From: Bacillus sp. REN10
Lineage (GTDB): Bacteria > Bacillota > Bacilli > Bacillales > Domibacillaceae
Length of the DNA: 64,000 nucleotides
Direction: 5' to 3'
Assembly: GCF_016820555.1 (NCBI RefSeq)
Contig: NZ_JADHDW010000002.1
Location: 319,736-383,735, forward strand
Shown here in pieces: positions 17,397 to 28,572 of the stretch (positions are counted from its first letter, which is position 1; every line of letters starts with the position of its first letter). The translations under genes were made by a program, and so were the position numbers. Below the pieces are notes generated by a model. That model worked only from the letters and a program-made list of their open reading frames with translations. It searched no databases and was not told the DNA's origin.

Positions 17397-17740
17397 TGAG
17401 AGGCTCAATTTTATGGAATATTTGGATGATGATCGCAGGGTTTTCGCTTTATTTTCTACTTTCATTTCCTAATGGAGAGCCGCTACCTGTTATTTTAGGT
17501 TCATTTGCTGCGTCTGCTGTGTTTTTTGTATTAATGTTTATTATTCGCTTTATGCTGTTTGTCGCTTTTCCTCCTGAGCATTTAACCGCGGAGCATGTAG
17601 AGAAGGAACGGCTCGCTTCACAAGAAACGTCAGAAGAGGAGATCACTGTCGAAGCTGATAAAGAAGCTGCGGCCAAACAATCAGAAATGATAGATAGCGA
17701 GAAAGCGGCTGCAGCCATTCGTGAAATGATGAACGGATGA
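17396..17740 (+). CDS. Two-helix membrane protein of unknown function, between cheD and sigD
   Basis: I do not recognise the family. The 114-residue protein has two predicted transmembrane helices, about residues 6-24 and 30-55, separated by a short loop (NGEPLPV). A hydrophilic C-terminal tail very rich in Glu and Ala follows (SEEEITVEADKEAAAKQSEM) and may be helical. The ATG at 17396 overlaps the cheD stop by one base. AAAGGAG lies about 12 bases upstream, somewhat far, so translation may be coupled to cheD. My recollection of B. subtilis 168 has no gene at this position. Its place in the operon suggests a motility or envelope role, but nothing in the sequence proves one. Confidence 0.75.
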   Translation: MRGSILWNIWMMIAGFSLYFLLSFPNGEPLPVILGSFAASAVFFVLMFIIRFMLFVAFPPEHLTAEHVEKERLASQETSEEEITVEADKEAAAKQSEMIDSEKAAAAIREMMNG

Positions 17741-17803
17741 AAAGGATAATGGTTAAAAAAAGATAATTAACAAAAATTAACAACGGACATTTGTGGTTAA
17801 TTT

Positions 17804-17821
17804 CTTATACTATAGTATAAG
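17804..17821 (+). promoter_or_regulatory. Perfect 18-bp palindrome upstream of sigD, possible promoter/operator
   Basis: CTTATACTATAGTATAAG is a perfect palindrome, about 75 bases before the sigD start, in a 155-bp AT-rich gap. It contains -10-like hexamers in both orientations (TATACT, TATAGT, TATAAG). TTGTGG at 17791-17796 is the nearest -35-like element, but its spacing to each hexamer is poor (9, 14 or 19). It may be a regulator site overlapping a weak promoter. I cannot name the regulator. Confidence 0.4.
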
Positions 17822-17895
17822 AGCTTTATGAGCTAAAAGAAATCAGTTAGAAATAAACTTCTCGACGAGATGAACCCGAGGAGGAGAGATAAAAA

Positions 17896-18690
17896 ATGCC
17901 TAGGATGAACGTTAATGAAGAAGAAAAGCTATGGGATGCTTGGTTAAAGAATCGTGATAGTCATGCTGGAAATGTACTTGTAGAAAAGTATATGCCTCTT
18001 GTTTCTTTTCATTCGCAGCGGATTTCAGCGAATTTGCCACGGAGCGTCAATAAGGAAGATATTAAGAGCTTAGCTTTAATGGGGCTATTAGACGCATTAA
18101 CGAAATTTGATCCGTCTAGGGATTTAAAGTTTGACACATATGCCTCCTTTCGAATCCGCGGGGCGATATTGGATGGGCTAAGAAAAGAAGATTGGCTTCC
18201 TCGCGGGACGAGAGAAAAAGCCAAAAAGATCGAAGCGAAAATAGAGGAAATGGAACAAAAATATTTACGTCGTGTCACAGCTATTGAAGTAGCGGAACAG
18301 TTGAATTTGAGCGAAGAGGAAATTCATCAAACGATGACGGAACATTTATTTGCAAATGTGCTTTCTATGGATGAACATGTACAAGATTCGGATCATTCAG
18401 AGGCTAAAGGCTTTATACTAAAGGATGAGAAAACAATTTCACCGGAAGAAGAAGTGTTGAAAGGTGAACTCATTCAAGAACTTGTACAAGAAATCTCTAA
18501 ATTAACGGCGAAGGAACAAATGGTGTTAAGTTTATTTTATCATGAAGAACTAACTTTGACTGAAATAGGTGAAGTAATGAGCTTATCGACATCAAGAATT
18601 TCGCAAATTCATTCAAAAGCTATTTTTAAATTAAAGAATCAGTTAATAAAGGTGAATGGACCGGCGCTTTCATTAAGAAAAACAAATTGA
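17896..18690 (+). CDS. sigD: SigD, flagellar/motility sigma factor (sigma-28 family)
   Basis: SigD directs transcription of late flagellar, chemotaxis and autolysin genes. Region 2 is clear (LPRSVNKEDIKSLALMGLLDAL, then FDTYASFRIRGAILDGLR), with WLPR typical of the FliA/SigD group. Region 3 covers about residues 100-150, and region 4 includes LTEIGEVMSLSTSRISQIHSKA. Start ATG 17896 follows GAGGAGGAG. The 264 residues are slightly longer than B. subtilis SigD. The upstream gap with a palindrome suggests it may have its own control in addition to operon read-through. Confidence 0.96.
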   Translation: MPRMNVNEEEKLWDAWLKNRDSHAGNVLVEKYMPLVSFHSQRISANLPRSVNKEDIKSLALMGLLDALTKFDPSRDLKFDTYASFRIRGAILDGLRKEDWLPRGTREKAKKIEAKIEEMEQKYLRRVTAIEVAEQLNLSEEEIHQTMTEHLFANVLSMDEHVQDSDHSEAKGFILKDEKTISPEEEVLKGELIQELVQEISKLTAKEQMVLSLFYHEELTLTEIGEVMSLSTSRISQIHSKAIFKLKNQLIKVNGPALSLRKTN

Positions 18691-18712
18691 TTTTAAAGGA
18701 TAAGAAAGAAAC

Positions 18713-19189
18713 ATGACAACACTTTTCATATTGATTTCGTTTATATTAAATGCGGTCGCTCTATTTGCCATTATCCTTTTATTTTTGAGGCAAAACCGCT
18801 TGTTTGAATTAAAACAACAACAGCAAAGAATTTCTCAGGAAATGGAAGAAATGATGGATGCTTATTTGCTGGAAATGAAAGAAGAAAATGAGAAGTTTAT
18901 TGAACAACTTTCCAAAAACTCGACACCGCTAGAGAAAGAATCTCCTCTTGTAAAAGAGCAGGAGATATTGATTCCCAATTTACAGCGGGCGAGAGCGGTG
19001 AAAGGATACAAAACAACTAATGCCACAAATGAAACGGTTATTGCGCCGAAGGAAAACACGCCTAAAGATGAAGTAACGGTCCTTTATGAACAAGGCTATT
19101 CAGTAGAAGAAATCGCAAGGAAGCTAAATAAAGGTAAGACAGAAGTGGAATTGGCCTTAAAATTTTCAAACATCGGGAAAAATAGTTGA
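18713..19189 (+). CDS. swrB: SwrB (YlxL), swarming-motility membrane protein
   Basis: SwrB is a single-pass protein that promotes flagellar export gate activation and swarming in B. subtilis. The N-terminus is a transmembrane helix (about residues 5-25), followed by a coiled coil rich in Gln/Glu/Met. A disordered middle precedes a C-terminal helix-turn-helix-like motif (YEQGYSVEEIARKLNKGKTE) seen in this family. The 158 residues and the position between sigD and rpsB fit. The start ATG lies 23 bases after sigD. Confidence 0.9.
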   Translation: MTTLFILISFILNAVALFAIILLFLRQNRLFELKQQQQRISQEMEEMMDAYLLEMKEENEKFIEQLSKNSTPLEKESPLVKEQEILIPNLQRARAVKGYKTTNATNETVIAPKENTPKDEVTVLYEQGYSVEEIARKLNKGKTEVELALKFSNIGKNS

Positions 19190-19214
19190 TTGCTTTAGAA
19201 GGATATGTTATATT
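19186..19214 (+). promoter_or_regulatory. Sigma-A promoter for rpsB
   Basis: TTGATT (19186-19191) and TATATT (19209-19214) are separated by 17 bp. The -35 overlaps the swrB stop codon. The resulting transcript would have a leader of about 110 nt before rpsB. Short inverted repeats in the leader (for example CTGTTT-C-AAACAG near 19261) hint at structure, as expected for a ribosomal protein mRNA, but I cannot assign a known motif. Confidence 0.65.
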
Positions 19215-19331
19215 TACTAACGGTGTTAATACACACGTTTGCGGATTTGTATAGATGGTGCTGTTTCAAACAGTTTCTGTGCGAAAATGAGGCAAGCGGA
19301 GGACAATCAAAACCATTAGGAGGAACAAAAA

Positions 19332-20063
19332 ATGTCAGTTATTTCAATGAAACAATTGCTTGAAGCTGGTGTGCACTTTGGACACCAAACACGCCGTTGG
19401 AACCCAAAAATGAAAAAATACATTTTCCAAGAGCGTAACGGAATTTATATCATCGATCTTCAAAAGACAGTTCGTAAAGTCGAGGAAGCTTATAAATTCG
19501 TAAAAGAATTAGCAGAAGATGGCGGAAAAGTTCTTTTCGTTGGTACGAAAAAACAAGCGCAAGAATCTGTGAAAGAAGAAGCGGAACGTTCTGGCATGTA
19601 CTATGTTAACCAACGTTGGTTAGGTGGTACATTAACAAACTTTTCAACAATTCAAAAGCGTGTACAACGTCTGAAAGATATCGAAAAAATGGAAGAAGAT
19701 GGAACTTTCGACGTTCTTCCTAAAAAAGAAGTAGTTCAATTGAAAAAAGAACATGAACGCTTAGTGAAATTCTTAGGCGGAATTAGAGATATGAAAGGTC
19801 TTCCAGATGCATTGTTCATCATCGACCCGCGTAAAGAACGTATTGCGGTTGCTGAAGCACGTAAATTACACATCCCAATCGTTGGTATTGTTGATACTAA
19901 CTGTGATCCGGATGAAATCGATTATGTAATTCCAGCAAACGATGATGCGATTCGCGCAGTCAAACTTTTAACTGGAAAAATGGCAGATGCGATTTTAGAA
20001 GCAAAACAAGGCGAAGAAACAGTAGAAGTAGCTGAGACGGAAGAAGTAGCAGCAGCTGAGTAA
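19332..20063 (+). CDS. rpsB: Ribosomal protein S2
   Basis: S2 is a small-subunit ribosomal protein at the head-body junction. The sequence opens with the universal [20 protein letters not shown] and contains [22 protein letters not shown] and [13 protein letters not shown]. An acidic C-terminal tail ([15 protein letters not shown]) is typical of Bacillus. AGGAGG precedes ATG 19332. It is flanked by its own promoter and a strong terminator, so it forms a separate unit from tsf. Confidence 0.98.
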   Translation: MSVISMKQLLEAGVHFGHQTRRWNPKMKKYIFQERNGIYIIDLQKTVRKVEEAYKFVKELAEDGGKVLFVGTKKQAQESVKEEAERSGMYYVNQRWLGGTLTNFSTIQKRVQRLKDIEKMEEDGTFDVLPKKEVVQLKKEHERLVKFLGGIRDMKGLPDALFIIDPRKERIAVAEARKLHIPIVGIVDTNCDPDEIDYVIPANDDAIRAVKLLTGKMADAILEAKQGEETVEVAETEEVAAAE

Positions 20064-20073
20064 TAGTCTTGAT

Positions 20074-20113
20074 AAAAAGGTGATAAGACGAGAGTCCCTT
20101 ATCACCTTTTTTT
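20074..20113 (+). terminator. Rho-independent terminator after rpsB
   Basis: AAAAAGGTGATAAG (20074-20087) pairs perfectly with CTTATCACCTTTTT (20098-20111) and is followed by a continuing T run. The stem is 14 bp with a 10-nt loop. Confidence 0.93.
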
Positions 20114-20206
20114 AAAGGGAAAATGCCAAAGAAGATGAATACTCATTTTTCTTGGGCTAATCATATATTTAATGGCTACATATCAATTAAAGGAGGAAGA
20201 ATACTT

Positions 20207-21088
20207 ATGGCAATTACTGCACAAATGGTAAAAGAACTTCGCGAAAAAACTGGCGCAGGTATGATGGACTGTAAAAAAGCTTTAACAGAAACAAACGGGG
20301 ATATGGAGAAAGCTATTGACTTCCTTCGTGAAAAAGGAATGGCGAAAGCAGCTAAAAAAGCAGACCGTATCGCTGCTGAAGGTACGACTTTCATTAAAGC
20401 TGAAGGTAACGAAGCTGTGATCTTAGAAGTAAACTCTGAAACAGATTTCGTTGCAAAAAATGAAGGCTTCCAACAGCTTGTAAAAGAATTAGCTGATCAT
20501 TTATTAGCAAGCAAACCAGCTTCTGTAGAAGAAGCGCATGACCAAGCAATGAGCAATGGTCAAACATTAGCAGAGCGCATCAATGAAGCAGTAGCTAAAA
20601 TTGGTGAGAAAATCACTTTACGCCGTTTTGAAGTGTTAACAAAAGGCGATAATGATGCATTTGGCGCTTATCTTCATATGGGCGGACGCATTGGCGTATT
20701 AGCTGTTTTAGAAGGTACAACAGATAGCGAAGCAGCGAAAGATGTAGCGATGCATGCAGCTGCTTTAAATCCAAAATACATTTCACGCGATGAGGTATCT
20801 CAAGAAGAAGTAGAGCGTGAGCGTGAAGTATTAACGCAACAAGCATTAAATGAAGGCAAACCAGAAAACATTGTTGCGAAAATGGTTGAAGGTCGCCTAA
20901 GCAAATACTTTGAAGATATTTGCCTAGTAGACCAAGCGTTTGTTAAAAACCCTGACCAAAAAGTTGGTCAATTTGTAGCCTCTAAAGGTGGAACAGTAAA
21001 AGCGCTTGTTCGTTATGCTGTTGGTGAAGGAATCGAGAAACGTCAAGATAACTTTGCTGAAGAAGTAATGAGCCAAGTAAAAAAATAA
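20207..21088 (+). CDS. tsf: Elongation factor Ts
   Basis: EF-Ts is the guanine nucleotide exchange factor for EF-Tu. The N-terminal UBA-like domain ([26 protein letters not shown]) is unmistakable, followed by the core with [13 protein letters not shown]. The frame is open from 20123, but AAAGGAGGAAG before ATG 20207 and the family N-terminus fix the start, giving 293 residues. No clear promoter is visible in the 90 bases after the rpsB terminator, so expression may depend partly on read-through. Confidence 0.97.
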   Translation: MAITAQMVKELREKTGAGMMDCKKALTETNGDMEKAIDFLREKGMAKAAKKADRIAAEGTTFIKAEGNEAVILEVNSETDFVAKNEGFQQLVKELADHLLASKPASVEEAHDQAMSNGQTLAERINEAVAKIGEKITLRRFEVLTKGDNDAFGAYLHMGGRIGVLAVLEGTTDSEAAKDVAMHAAALNPKYISRDEVSQEEVEREREVLTQQALNEGKPENIVAKMVEGRLSKYFEDICLVDQAFVKNPDQKVGQFVASKGGTVKALVRYAVGEGIEKRQDNFAEEVMSQVKK

Positions 21089-21132
21089 TTTCCTTACTAT
21101 TGTTTCATCAGAAAGAATGTATGGAAAATTGG

Positions 21133-21163
21133 AAATCCCTTACCGTTTGTTGGTGAGGGATTT
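21133..21163 (+). terminator. Stem-loop after tsf, weak terminator
   Basis: AAATCCCTTACC (21133-21144) pairs with GGTGAGGGATTT (21152-21163) over 12 bp with one G-U pair and a 7-nt loop. The downstream sequence (TTTCATATAG) has only a short T tract, so termination may be partial and allow transcription into pyrH. Confidence 0.6.
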
Positions 21164-21218
21164 CATATAGAAGCTTGGACAAAATCGGTAATTAAAACCA
21201 TTACATATGGAGGTTTAC

Positions 21219-21944
21219 ATGAGCGTTCCAAAGTATAAACGTGTTGTATTAAAGCTTAGCGGAGAGGCATTGGCAGGTGATGCTGGGTTCGGTATTAACC
21301 CGAAAGTCATTAAGTCGATTGCCGAACAAGTAAAAGAAATTGCAGAATTAAATGTGGAAGTAGCAGTTGTTGTTGGCGGTGGAAACATTTGGAGAGGGAA
21401 AATTGGCAGTGAAATGGGGATGGATCGTGCGACAGCTGACTATATGGGCATGTTGGCAACGGTTATGAACTCAATGGCTTTACAAGATAGTTTAGAACAA
21501 CTAGGTATTGAAACGCGTGTTCAAACATCCATTGAAATGCGTCAAGTAGCTGAACCTTATATTCGCCGCCGTGCGATTCGTCATTTAGAAAAGAAACGGG
21601 TCGTTATTTTTGCAGCAGGTACAGGAAACCCTTACTTCTCTACAGATACAACAGCTGCATTACGAGCAGCTGAAATTGAAGCAGAAGTTATTTTAATGGC
21701 GAAGAATAATGTAGACGGCGTCTATTCTGCCGATCCGCGTATTGAGAAAGATGCAGTGAAATATAGCGAGCTTTCTTATCTAGATGTATTAAAAGAGGGA
21801 CTAGCTGTTATGGATTCTACCGCTTCTTCCTTATGTATGGATAATGATATTCCATTAATTGTGTTCTCTGTCATGGAGAGCGGGAACATTAAGCGTGTTG
21901 TCATGGGAGAAAATATTGGAACAATTGTTAGGGGGAAAGAATAA
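21219..21944 (+). CDS. pyrH: UMP kinase
   Basis: PyrH phosphorylates UMP to UDP in pyrimidine nucleotide synthesis and belongs to the amino-acid kinase fold. Visible motifs are [20 protein letters not shown], the [17 protein letters not shown] segment and [13 protein letters not shown] 21219 follows TATGGAGGTT; an upstream in-frame ATG at 21207 overlaps this site and is unlikely. Its 241 residues are typical. It overlaps frr by one base, as in most Firmicutes. Confidence 0.97.
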   Translation: MSVPKYKRVVLKLSGEALAGDAGFGINPKVIKSIAEQVKEIAELNVEVAVVVGGGNIWRGKIGSEMGMDRATADYMGMLATVMNSMALQDSLEQLGIETRVQTSIEMRQVAEPYIRRRAIRHLEKKRVVIFAAGTGNPYFSTDTTAALRAAEIEAEVILMAKNNVDGVYSADPRIEKDAVKYSELSYLDVLKEGLAVMDSTASSLCMDNDIPLIVFSVMESGNIKRVVMGENIGTIVRGKE

Positions 21945-22501
21945 TGCCAACTAAAGTAATGGAACAATTAAATGACAAAATGACAAAAGCAATTCAAGCT
22001 TTAACAAGAGAGTTAGCATCCATTCGTGCAGGACGTGCAAGCGCTCAATTATTAGATCGCATAACAGTAGAATACTACGGAGCGCCAACACCAATTAATC
22101 AACTAGCTTCTGTTTCCGTGCCAGAAGCCAGACTTTTAGTCATCCAGCCGTATGATAAAACAGCTTTAGGTGATATTGAAAAAGCGATTTTAAAATCAGA
22201 TTTAGGTTTAACGCCATCTAATGACGGTTCTGTGATCCGCCTTGCTTTTCCTGCTTTAACAGAAGAGCGTCGTAAAGAACTAGCGAAATTAGTGAAAAAA
22301 GAAGCGGAAGATGCAAAAGTGGCTATTCGCAATATTCGTCGCGATGCGAATGAGGATTTTAAAAAGCTTGAAAAAGCGGGCGAAATTACTGAGGATGCTT
22401 TGCGTGGCTACACAGAAGATGTTCAAAAGCAAACGGATCAATTTATTGCAAAAATTGATGAAATCGCCAAAGACAAAGAAAAAGAAATCATGGAAGTTTA
22501 A
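21944..22501 (+). CDS. frr: Ribosome recycling factor
   Basis: RRF splits post-termination ribosomes together with EF-G. The 185-residue sequence has the family core [39 protein letters not shown], and the C-terminal helices with [13 protein letters not shown]. It is translationally coupled to pyrH (stop/start overlap TAATG) and followed by a terminator. Confidence 0.97.
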   Translation: MPTKVMEQLNDKMTKAIQALTRELASIRAGRASAQLLDRITVEYYGAPTPINQLASVSVPEARLLVIQPYDKTALGDIEKAILKSDLGLTPSNDGSVIRLAFPALTEERRKELAKLVKKEAEDAKVAIRNIRRDANEDFKKLEKAGEITEDALRGYTEDVQKQTDQFIAKIDEIAKDKEKEIMEV

Positions 22502-22508
22502 TGCTCAT

Positions 22509-22543
22509 AACCCTCTTCTTTGTAAGAGGGTTTTCTTGTTTTT
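22509..22543 (+). terminator. Rho-independent terminator after frr
   Basis: AACCCTCTT (22509-22517) pairs with AAGAGGGTT (22524-22532) around a 6-nt loop, followed by a T-rich tail (TTCTTGTTTTT). Confidence 0.9.
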
Positions 22544-22601
22544 AAGAAGAAAAATGAAATACATAAAATTCTACAAAGTAATCATCGAGAGATTTTGGTA
22601 T

Positions 22602-22607
22602 TATAAT
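22602..22607 (+). promoter_or_regulatory. Probable sigma-A -10 element upstream of uppS
   Basis: A perfect TATAAT lies 52 bases before the uppS start and just after the frr terminator. The -35 region is poor (TAATCA at 17-bp spacing), so strength is uncertain. Confidence 0.45.
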
Positions 22608-22658
22608 AGGTAGTGTTTTTTAATTACATTGATGAGGTTACATTTTGGAGGATATTTT

Positions 22659-23441
22659 ATGATCAACAAAAAGAAGCTGTGGGGAAGAAATGCAGTCCAC
22701 CATACGACTGAAGATAGGATTGAACAAATCAAACAAGCTTCGGTGCCTGAACATATTGCTATTATTATGGACGGGAATGGAAGATGGGCAAAGAAACGAG
22801 CTCTTCCTAGAGTCGCTGGTCATCATGAAGGGATGAAAACAGTTAGGAAAGTAACCAGACTAGCTAATCGTCTAGGGGTTAAAACATTAACTTTATACGC
22901 TTTCTCTACAGAAAATTGGAAACGACCTAAGCTGGAGGTAGATTTTTTAATGAAACTTCCAGAAGAGTTTCTCGGTACATTTTTGCCGGAATTAATTGAA
23001 GAAAATGTTCGAGTAGAAATGATGGGAGACCGGGAACAAATTCCTTCACACACATTACGTGCGGTCGACAAAGCGAGAAAAGAAACCGAGAAGAATGATG
23101 GACTCATTTTAAACTTTGCTTTGAACTATGGAAGTAGAGCAGAGATATTAGATGCCGTGAAAAATATAATGCATGATGCAAAAAATGGTATACTAAAAGA
23201 AGTGGACTTGAATGAAGAAGTGTTTTCGCGTTATTTAATGACGAAGCATTTAAGTGATCCAGACTTATTAATTAGAACTAGCGGAGAAATACGCTTAAGT
23301 AACTTTATGCTTTGGCAGCTAGCGTACACAGAATTTTGGTTTTCGGATGTGCTCTGGCCTGACTTTGATGAACATCACTTGTTAGAAGCCATTGAAGCAT
23401 ATCAGGGACGATCTCGTCGCTTTGGCGGCTTGCAGTCATAA
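22659..23441 (+). CDS. uppS: Undecaprenyl diphosphate synthase
   Basis: UppS condenses isopentenyl diphosphate units into C55 undecaprenyl diphosphate, the lipid carrier for peptidoglycan and teichoic acids. The cis-prenyltransferase motifs are present: IIMDGNGRWAKKR with the catalytic Asp, TLYAFSTENWKRP, and the C-terminal PDLLIRTSGEIRLSNFMLWQ and EFWFSDVLWPDF. The frame opens at 22629, but TTGGAGGA places the start at ATG 22659, giving 260 residues. It begins the uppS-cdsA-dxr-rasP-proS unit. Confidence 0.97.
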   Translation: MINKKKLWGRNAVHHTTEDRIEQIKQASVPEHIAIIMDGNGRWAKKRALPRVAGHHEGMKTVRKVTRLANRLGVKTLTLYAFSTENWKRPKLEVDFLMKLPEEFLGTFLPELIEENVRVEMMGDREQIPSHTLRAVDKARKETEKNDGLILNFALNYGSRAEILDAVKNIMHDAKNGILKEVDLNEEVFSRYLMTKHLSDPDLLIRTSGEIRLSNFMLWQLAYTEFWFSDVLWPDFDEHHLLEAIEAYQGRSRRFGGLQS

Positions 23442-23474
23442 ATTCGAATTTCGTGAAGGTTAGGAGTTTATAAA

Positions 23475-24266
23475 ATGAAACAACGTATTATAACAGCTGT
23501 CATTGCTGCAGCCGTTTTTTTACCCATTGTACTTTATGGTAATTGGCCCTTTTTACTGCTTGCTTTTTTAATGGCTGTTATCGGGCTGGGAGAAGCGCTT
23601 CGAATGAAAAAAATTTCACTAGCTTCTGCACCAGGAATTCTATCGATCATTATGTTGGCCGTTTTATTAATTCCTAATAAAATGAGCGGCATGATTGAGC
23701 GGGCAGGTTATGATAAACTGCAGCTGATACTGCTAGTTGTCTTGCTGTTATTAGTGTACATGGTCATGTCGAAAAATCGCTTTACATTTGAAGATGTAGG
23801 CTTTTGTGTACTATCCGTCTTATATATCGGCTGTGGATTTTATTATTTTATGGAGACGAGAGAAGCCGGAGTCGTATTCGTCTTCTTCGCTTTATTTATC
23901 ACATGGGCAACTGATTCCGGTGCGTATTTCATTGGACGCTCGTTTGGCAAAAACAAACTGTGGCCGGAAATTAGTCCGAAAAAAACGGTTGAAGGTTCTT
24001 TAGGAGGAATTCTTTCAGCTATTATCGTTGCCTTATTGTTTTATTTCTTCGCCGACATGAATGTCGCATTAGTGCCGTTATTATTGGGAACAGTCGTGCT
24101 TTCAGCGTTTGGTCAAATGGGGGATTTGGCGGAATCAGCTTTAAAGCGTCACTATGGCGTGAAGGACTCCGGAACGATCCTACCAGGACATGGAGGGATT
24201 TTAGACCGTGTAGATAGCTGGCTGTTTGTATTCCCGCTCATCCATATTTTGCAGATTATTAATTAG
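23475..24266 (+). CDS. cdsA: CDP-diglyceride synthase (phosphatidate cytidylyltransferase)
   Basis: CdsA makes CDP-diacylglycerol from phosphatidate and CTP for phospholipid synthesis. It is a polytopic membrane protein of 263 residues with about eight hydrophobic helices. The C-terminal signature (KRHYGVKDSGTILPGHGGIL followed by DRVDS) is intact, as is TDSGAYFIGRSFGK. TTAGGAGTTT precedes ATG 23475. Confidence 0.96.
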   Translation: MKQRIITAVIAAAVFLPIVLYGNWPFLLLAFLMAVIGLGEALRMKKISLASAPGILSIIMLAVLLIPNKMSGMIERAGYDKLQLILLVVLLLLVYMVMSKNRFTFEDVGFCVLSVLYIGCGFYYFMETREAGVVFVFFALFITWATDSGAYFIGRSFGKNKLWPEISPKKTVEGSLGGILSAIIVALLFYFFADMNVALVPLLLGTVVLSAFGQMGDLAESALKRHYGVKDSGTILPGHGGILDRVDSWLFVFPLIHILQIIN

Positions 24267-24291
24267 AGATCGGTTGAGGAGATGAAAGAGT

Positions 24292-25434
24292 TTGAAGAAG
24301 ATTAGTCTACTAGGAGCTACCGGCTCGATTGGGCAGCAAACACTGGATGTGATTGAGCATCATAGTGAAGACTTTACCCTTGTTGCTTTTTCGGCTGGAA
24401 GAAACATAGAGGAGACAAGAAAAATTATTCATAAGTTTCGACCAGAACTTGTGTCTGTTCAAGAAAAGGAAGATGCTCTTCGTTTGCAAGCAGAATTCCC
24501 TTTTTTAAATATTAAGCATGGGGAAGAAGGGCTTGTGGAAGTAGCCGTCTATCCTGAGGCTCATTTATTAGTAAATGCTGTGCTTGGAAGCGTTGGTTTG
24601 TTTCCGACAATGCAAGCGATTGAAGCAGGTAAGACGATTGCCATCGCGAATAAAGAAACATTAGTAACAGCTGGACATTTAGTCATGGCAGCGGCGCGAA
24701 AGCACAATGTCAGCTTACTGCCTGTAGATAGTGAACACTCCGCTATTTTTCAATGTTTACAAGGAGAACAAACAAAAAATATTGAGCGTTTAATTTTGAC
24801 GGCATCTGGAGGAAGTTTTCGCGATCGGTCTCGCGAGGAATTGAAGGGTGTCACTGTCCAAGAGGCTCTCAATCATCCGAACTGGTCAATGGGAGCAAAA
24901 ATAACGATTGATTCGGCAACCATGATGAATAAAGGTTTAGAAGTGATTGAGGCACATTGGCTTTTTCATTTGCCATATGAGCAAATAGATGTTATTTTAC
25001 ATCGTGAAAGTATTATTCATTCAATGGTCGAATTTCATGACAGTTCAGTGATTGCTCAATTGGGGACACCGGATATGCGGGTGCCGATTCAATATGCCTT
25101 AACGTATCCAGATCGCTTCGTACAAGCCGGTTCTAAACGCTTAAATTTAGTGGAAGTCGGGAAGCTTCATTTTGAGAAGATGGATCTTGAACGCTTCCGA
25201 ATGCTAGCATTAGCTTACGAGGCGGGCAAGGCTGGCGGTACGATGCCGACTGTATTAAATGCAGCGAATGAAGCCGCAGTTGCCGCTTTTCTTGAAGGCA
25301 AAATTTCATTTTTACAAATTGATGAATTAGTTGAACGTTCTTTAGAGCAGCATCGGCAAATATTGCATCCGGATTTAGAAACAATTCAGCAAACTGATCG
25401 AGAAACAAGAATTTTCGTCCACTCACTTTTATAA
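24292..25434 (+). CDS. dxr: 1-deoxy-D-xylulose 5-phosphate reductoisomerase
   Basis: Dxr catalyses the second step of the MEP isoprenoid pathway and so feeds UppS. The NADPH-binding motif [14 protein letters not shown] is at the N-terminus. The metal and substrate residues are in [10 protein letters not shown], with ASGGSFRD and the [14 protein letters not shown] segment also conserved. The start is TTG 24292 after GAGGAGATGAAAG, giving [14 protein letters not shown]. Its 380 residues are normal. Confidence 0.97.
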   Translation: MKKISLLGATGSIGQQTLDVIEHHSEDFTLVAFSAGRNIEETRKIIHKFRPELVSVQEKEDALRLQAEFPFLNIKHGEEGLVEVAVYPEAHLLVNAVLGSVGLFPTMQAIEAGKTIAIANKETLVTAGHLVMAAARKHNVSLLPVDSEHSAIFQCLQGEQTKNIERLILTASGGSFRDRSREELKGVTVQEALNHPNWSMGAKITIDSATMMNKGLEVIEAHWLFHLPYEQIDVILHRESIIHSMVEFHDSSVIAQLGTPDMRVPIQYALTYPDRFVQAGSKRLNLVEVGKLHFEKMDLERFRMLALAYEAGKAGGTMPTVLNAANEAAVAAFLEGKISFLQIDELVERSLEQHRQILHPDLETIQQTDRETRIFVHSLL

Positions 25435-25451
25435 AAAAGGTGGTTATCTAT

Positions 25452-26711
25452 TTGAACACAGTGATAGCGTTTATTGTTATATTTGGAGCGCTTGTTTTTT
25501 TTCATGAATTAGGGCACTTTATTTTCGCCAAACGAGCAGGCATCCTTTGTCGTGAGTTTGCTATTGGATTTGGCCCGAAAATATTTGCTCATAAAAAAGG
25601 AGAAACCGTCTATACACTGCGTCTATTGCCATTAGGTGGTTACGTTCGCATGGCCGGCGAAGATCCTGAAATGGTTGATCTCAAAGCGGGTCATCGAATT
25701 GGTATCGTGTGTAATGAACAAGATGAAATTGTCAAAATTATCATCAACGGAAAAGACCGTTATCCGAAAGCTCGAGTGATTGAAGTAGAGCAAGCCGATC
25801 TTGAACATCAGTTAATGATCAGAGGCTATGAAGATGGAGAAGAAGAGCTCAAATCTTTCTCTATTCATCGGGAAGCTGTCATTGTTGAGGATGGAATTGA
25901 AACACAAATTTCTCCATGGGATCGGCAATTTGCGTCAAAAACACTTGGTCAACGAGCTATGGCTATCTTCGCTGGACCACTGTTTAACTTTATTTTAGCT
26001 TTCTTCGTGTTTATCATTATTGCTTGGATTCAAGGTATTCCAACAAATGAGGCGAAGTTAGGCGAATTAACAGCAGATGGTGCTGCACAAGAAGCGGGCT
26101 TAGCTCAGGGAGATAAAATCATTAGCATCAACGGTGAAGGGGTTTCAAACTGGAAAGAGATTGTGAAATTGATTCAGAAACATCCGGAATCAGAAATGGA
26201 CTTCACAATAGAGAGAGATGGAAAGACATTGCAGATCCCTGTAACCCCAGATTCGCGTGAAATCGAAGGAAAAGAGATTGGTGTGATTGGTGTATACAGT
26301 CCAGTCGAAAAAGACTTCTTCGGCTCTATTGTCTACGGGGCAAAAGAAACTTATTTATGGACCGTACAAATCTTCCAAATGGTTGGCAAGCTAGTAACAG
26401 GCCAATTTTCCATTGATATGCTCTCTGGACCAGTTGGAATTTATGTTTCTACAGAGACCGTTGCTCAATCTGGTATAATGAATTTAATGAGATGGGCAGG
26501 TGTATTAAGCATCAATCTGGGGATTATGAATTTACTGCCGCTCCCGGCACTTGATGGCGGAAGATTGATATTTTTCTTAGTTGAAGCTGTTCGGGGCAAA
26601 CCGATTGATCGTCATAAAGAAGGGATGGTCCATTTTGTTGGATTTGCCTTATTAATGCTGTTAATGATCGTTGTAACTTGGAATGATATTCAACGATTCT
26701 TTCTACAATAA
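25452..26711 (+). CDS. rasP: RasP/RseP, site-2 intramembrane zinc metalloprotease
   Basis: RasP cleaves anti-sigma factors (RsiW and others) and signal-peptide remnants within the membrane. The zinc motif HELGH lies in the first helix (LVFFHELGHFIFAKRAG), and the second metal ligand region is MNLLPLPALDGGRL near the C-terminus. One PDZ domain is visible around GAAQEAGLAQGDKIISING. GTG 25440 is in frame, but AAAAGGTGG sits well for TTG 25452, which gives MNTVIAFIVIFG as in the family. The length from there is 419 residues. Confidence 0.94.
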   Translation: MNTVIAFIVIFGALVFFHELGHFIFAKRAGILCREFAIGFGPKIFAHKKGETVYTLRLLPLGGYVRMAGEDPEMVDLKAGHRIGIVCNEQDEIVKIIINGKDRYPKARVIEVEQADLEHQLMIRGYEDGEEELKSFSIHREAVIVEDGIETQISPWDRQFASKTLGQRAMAIFAGPLFNFILAFFVFIIIAWIQGIPTNEAKLGELTADGAAQEAGLAQGDKIISINGEGVSNWKEIVKLIQKHPESEMDFTIERDGKTLQIPVTPDSREIEGKEIGVIGVYSPVEKDFFGSIVYGAKETYLWTVQIFQMVGKLVTGQFSIDMLSGPVGIYVSTETVAQSGIMNLMRWAGVLSINLGIMNLLPLPALDGGRLIFFLVEAVRGKPIDRHKEGMVHFVGFALLMLLMIVVTWNDIQRFFLQ

Positions 26712-26716
26712 TATAG

Positions 26717-28441
<1,725 letters not shown>

Positions 28442-28509
28442 TGGATAGATAAGATGAACATGGCTAGCAAACTTCTAGACAGGGATCAGAAGTTGTTTAG
28501 CGAAAGAGA

Positions 28510-28540
28510 GAAAAAGGTGCCTGCCGTAGGCGCCTTTTTC
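28510..28540 (+). terminator. Terminator-like hairpin between proS and polC
   Basis: GAAAAAGGTGCCT (28510-28522) pairs with AGGCGCCTTTTTC (28528-28540) over 13 bp with one G-U pair and a 5-nt loop. It ends only about 20 bases before the polC ribosome site. A second imperfect hairpin (28463-28501, AACTTCT/AGAAGTT plus flanking GCTA/TAGC) lies just upstream. Confidence 0.85.
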
Positions 28541-28572
28541 TTCCGATTATAAAAAAATTGGGAGGCGAAAAA

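Noticed and set aside
22311-22613. 100-codon + strand frame overlapping frr and its terminator
   Set aside because: Mostly out of frame within frr and continues through the terminator stem; no ribosome site.
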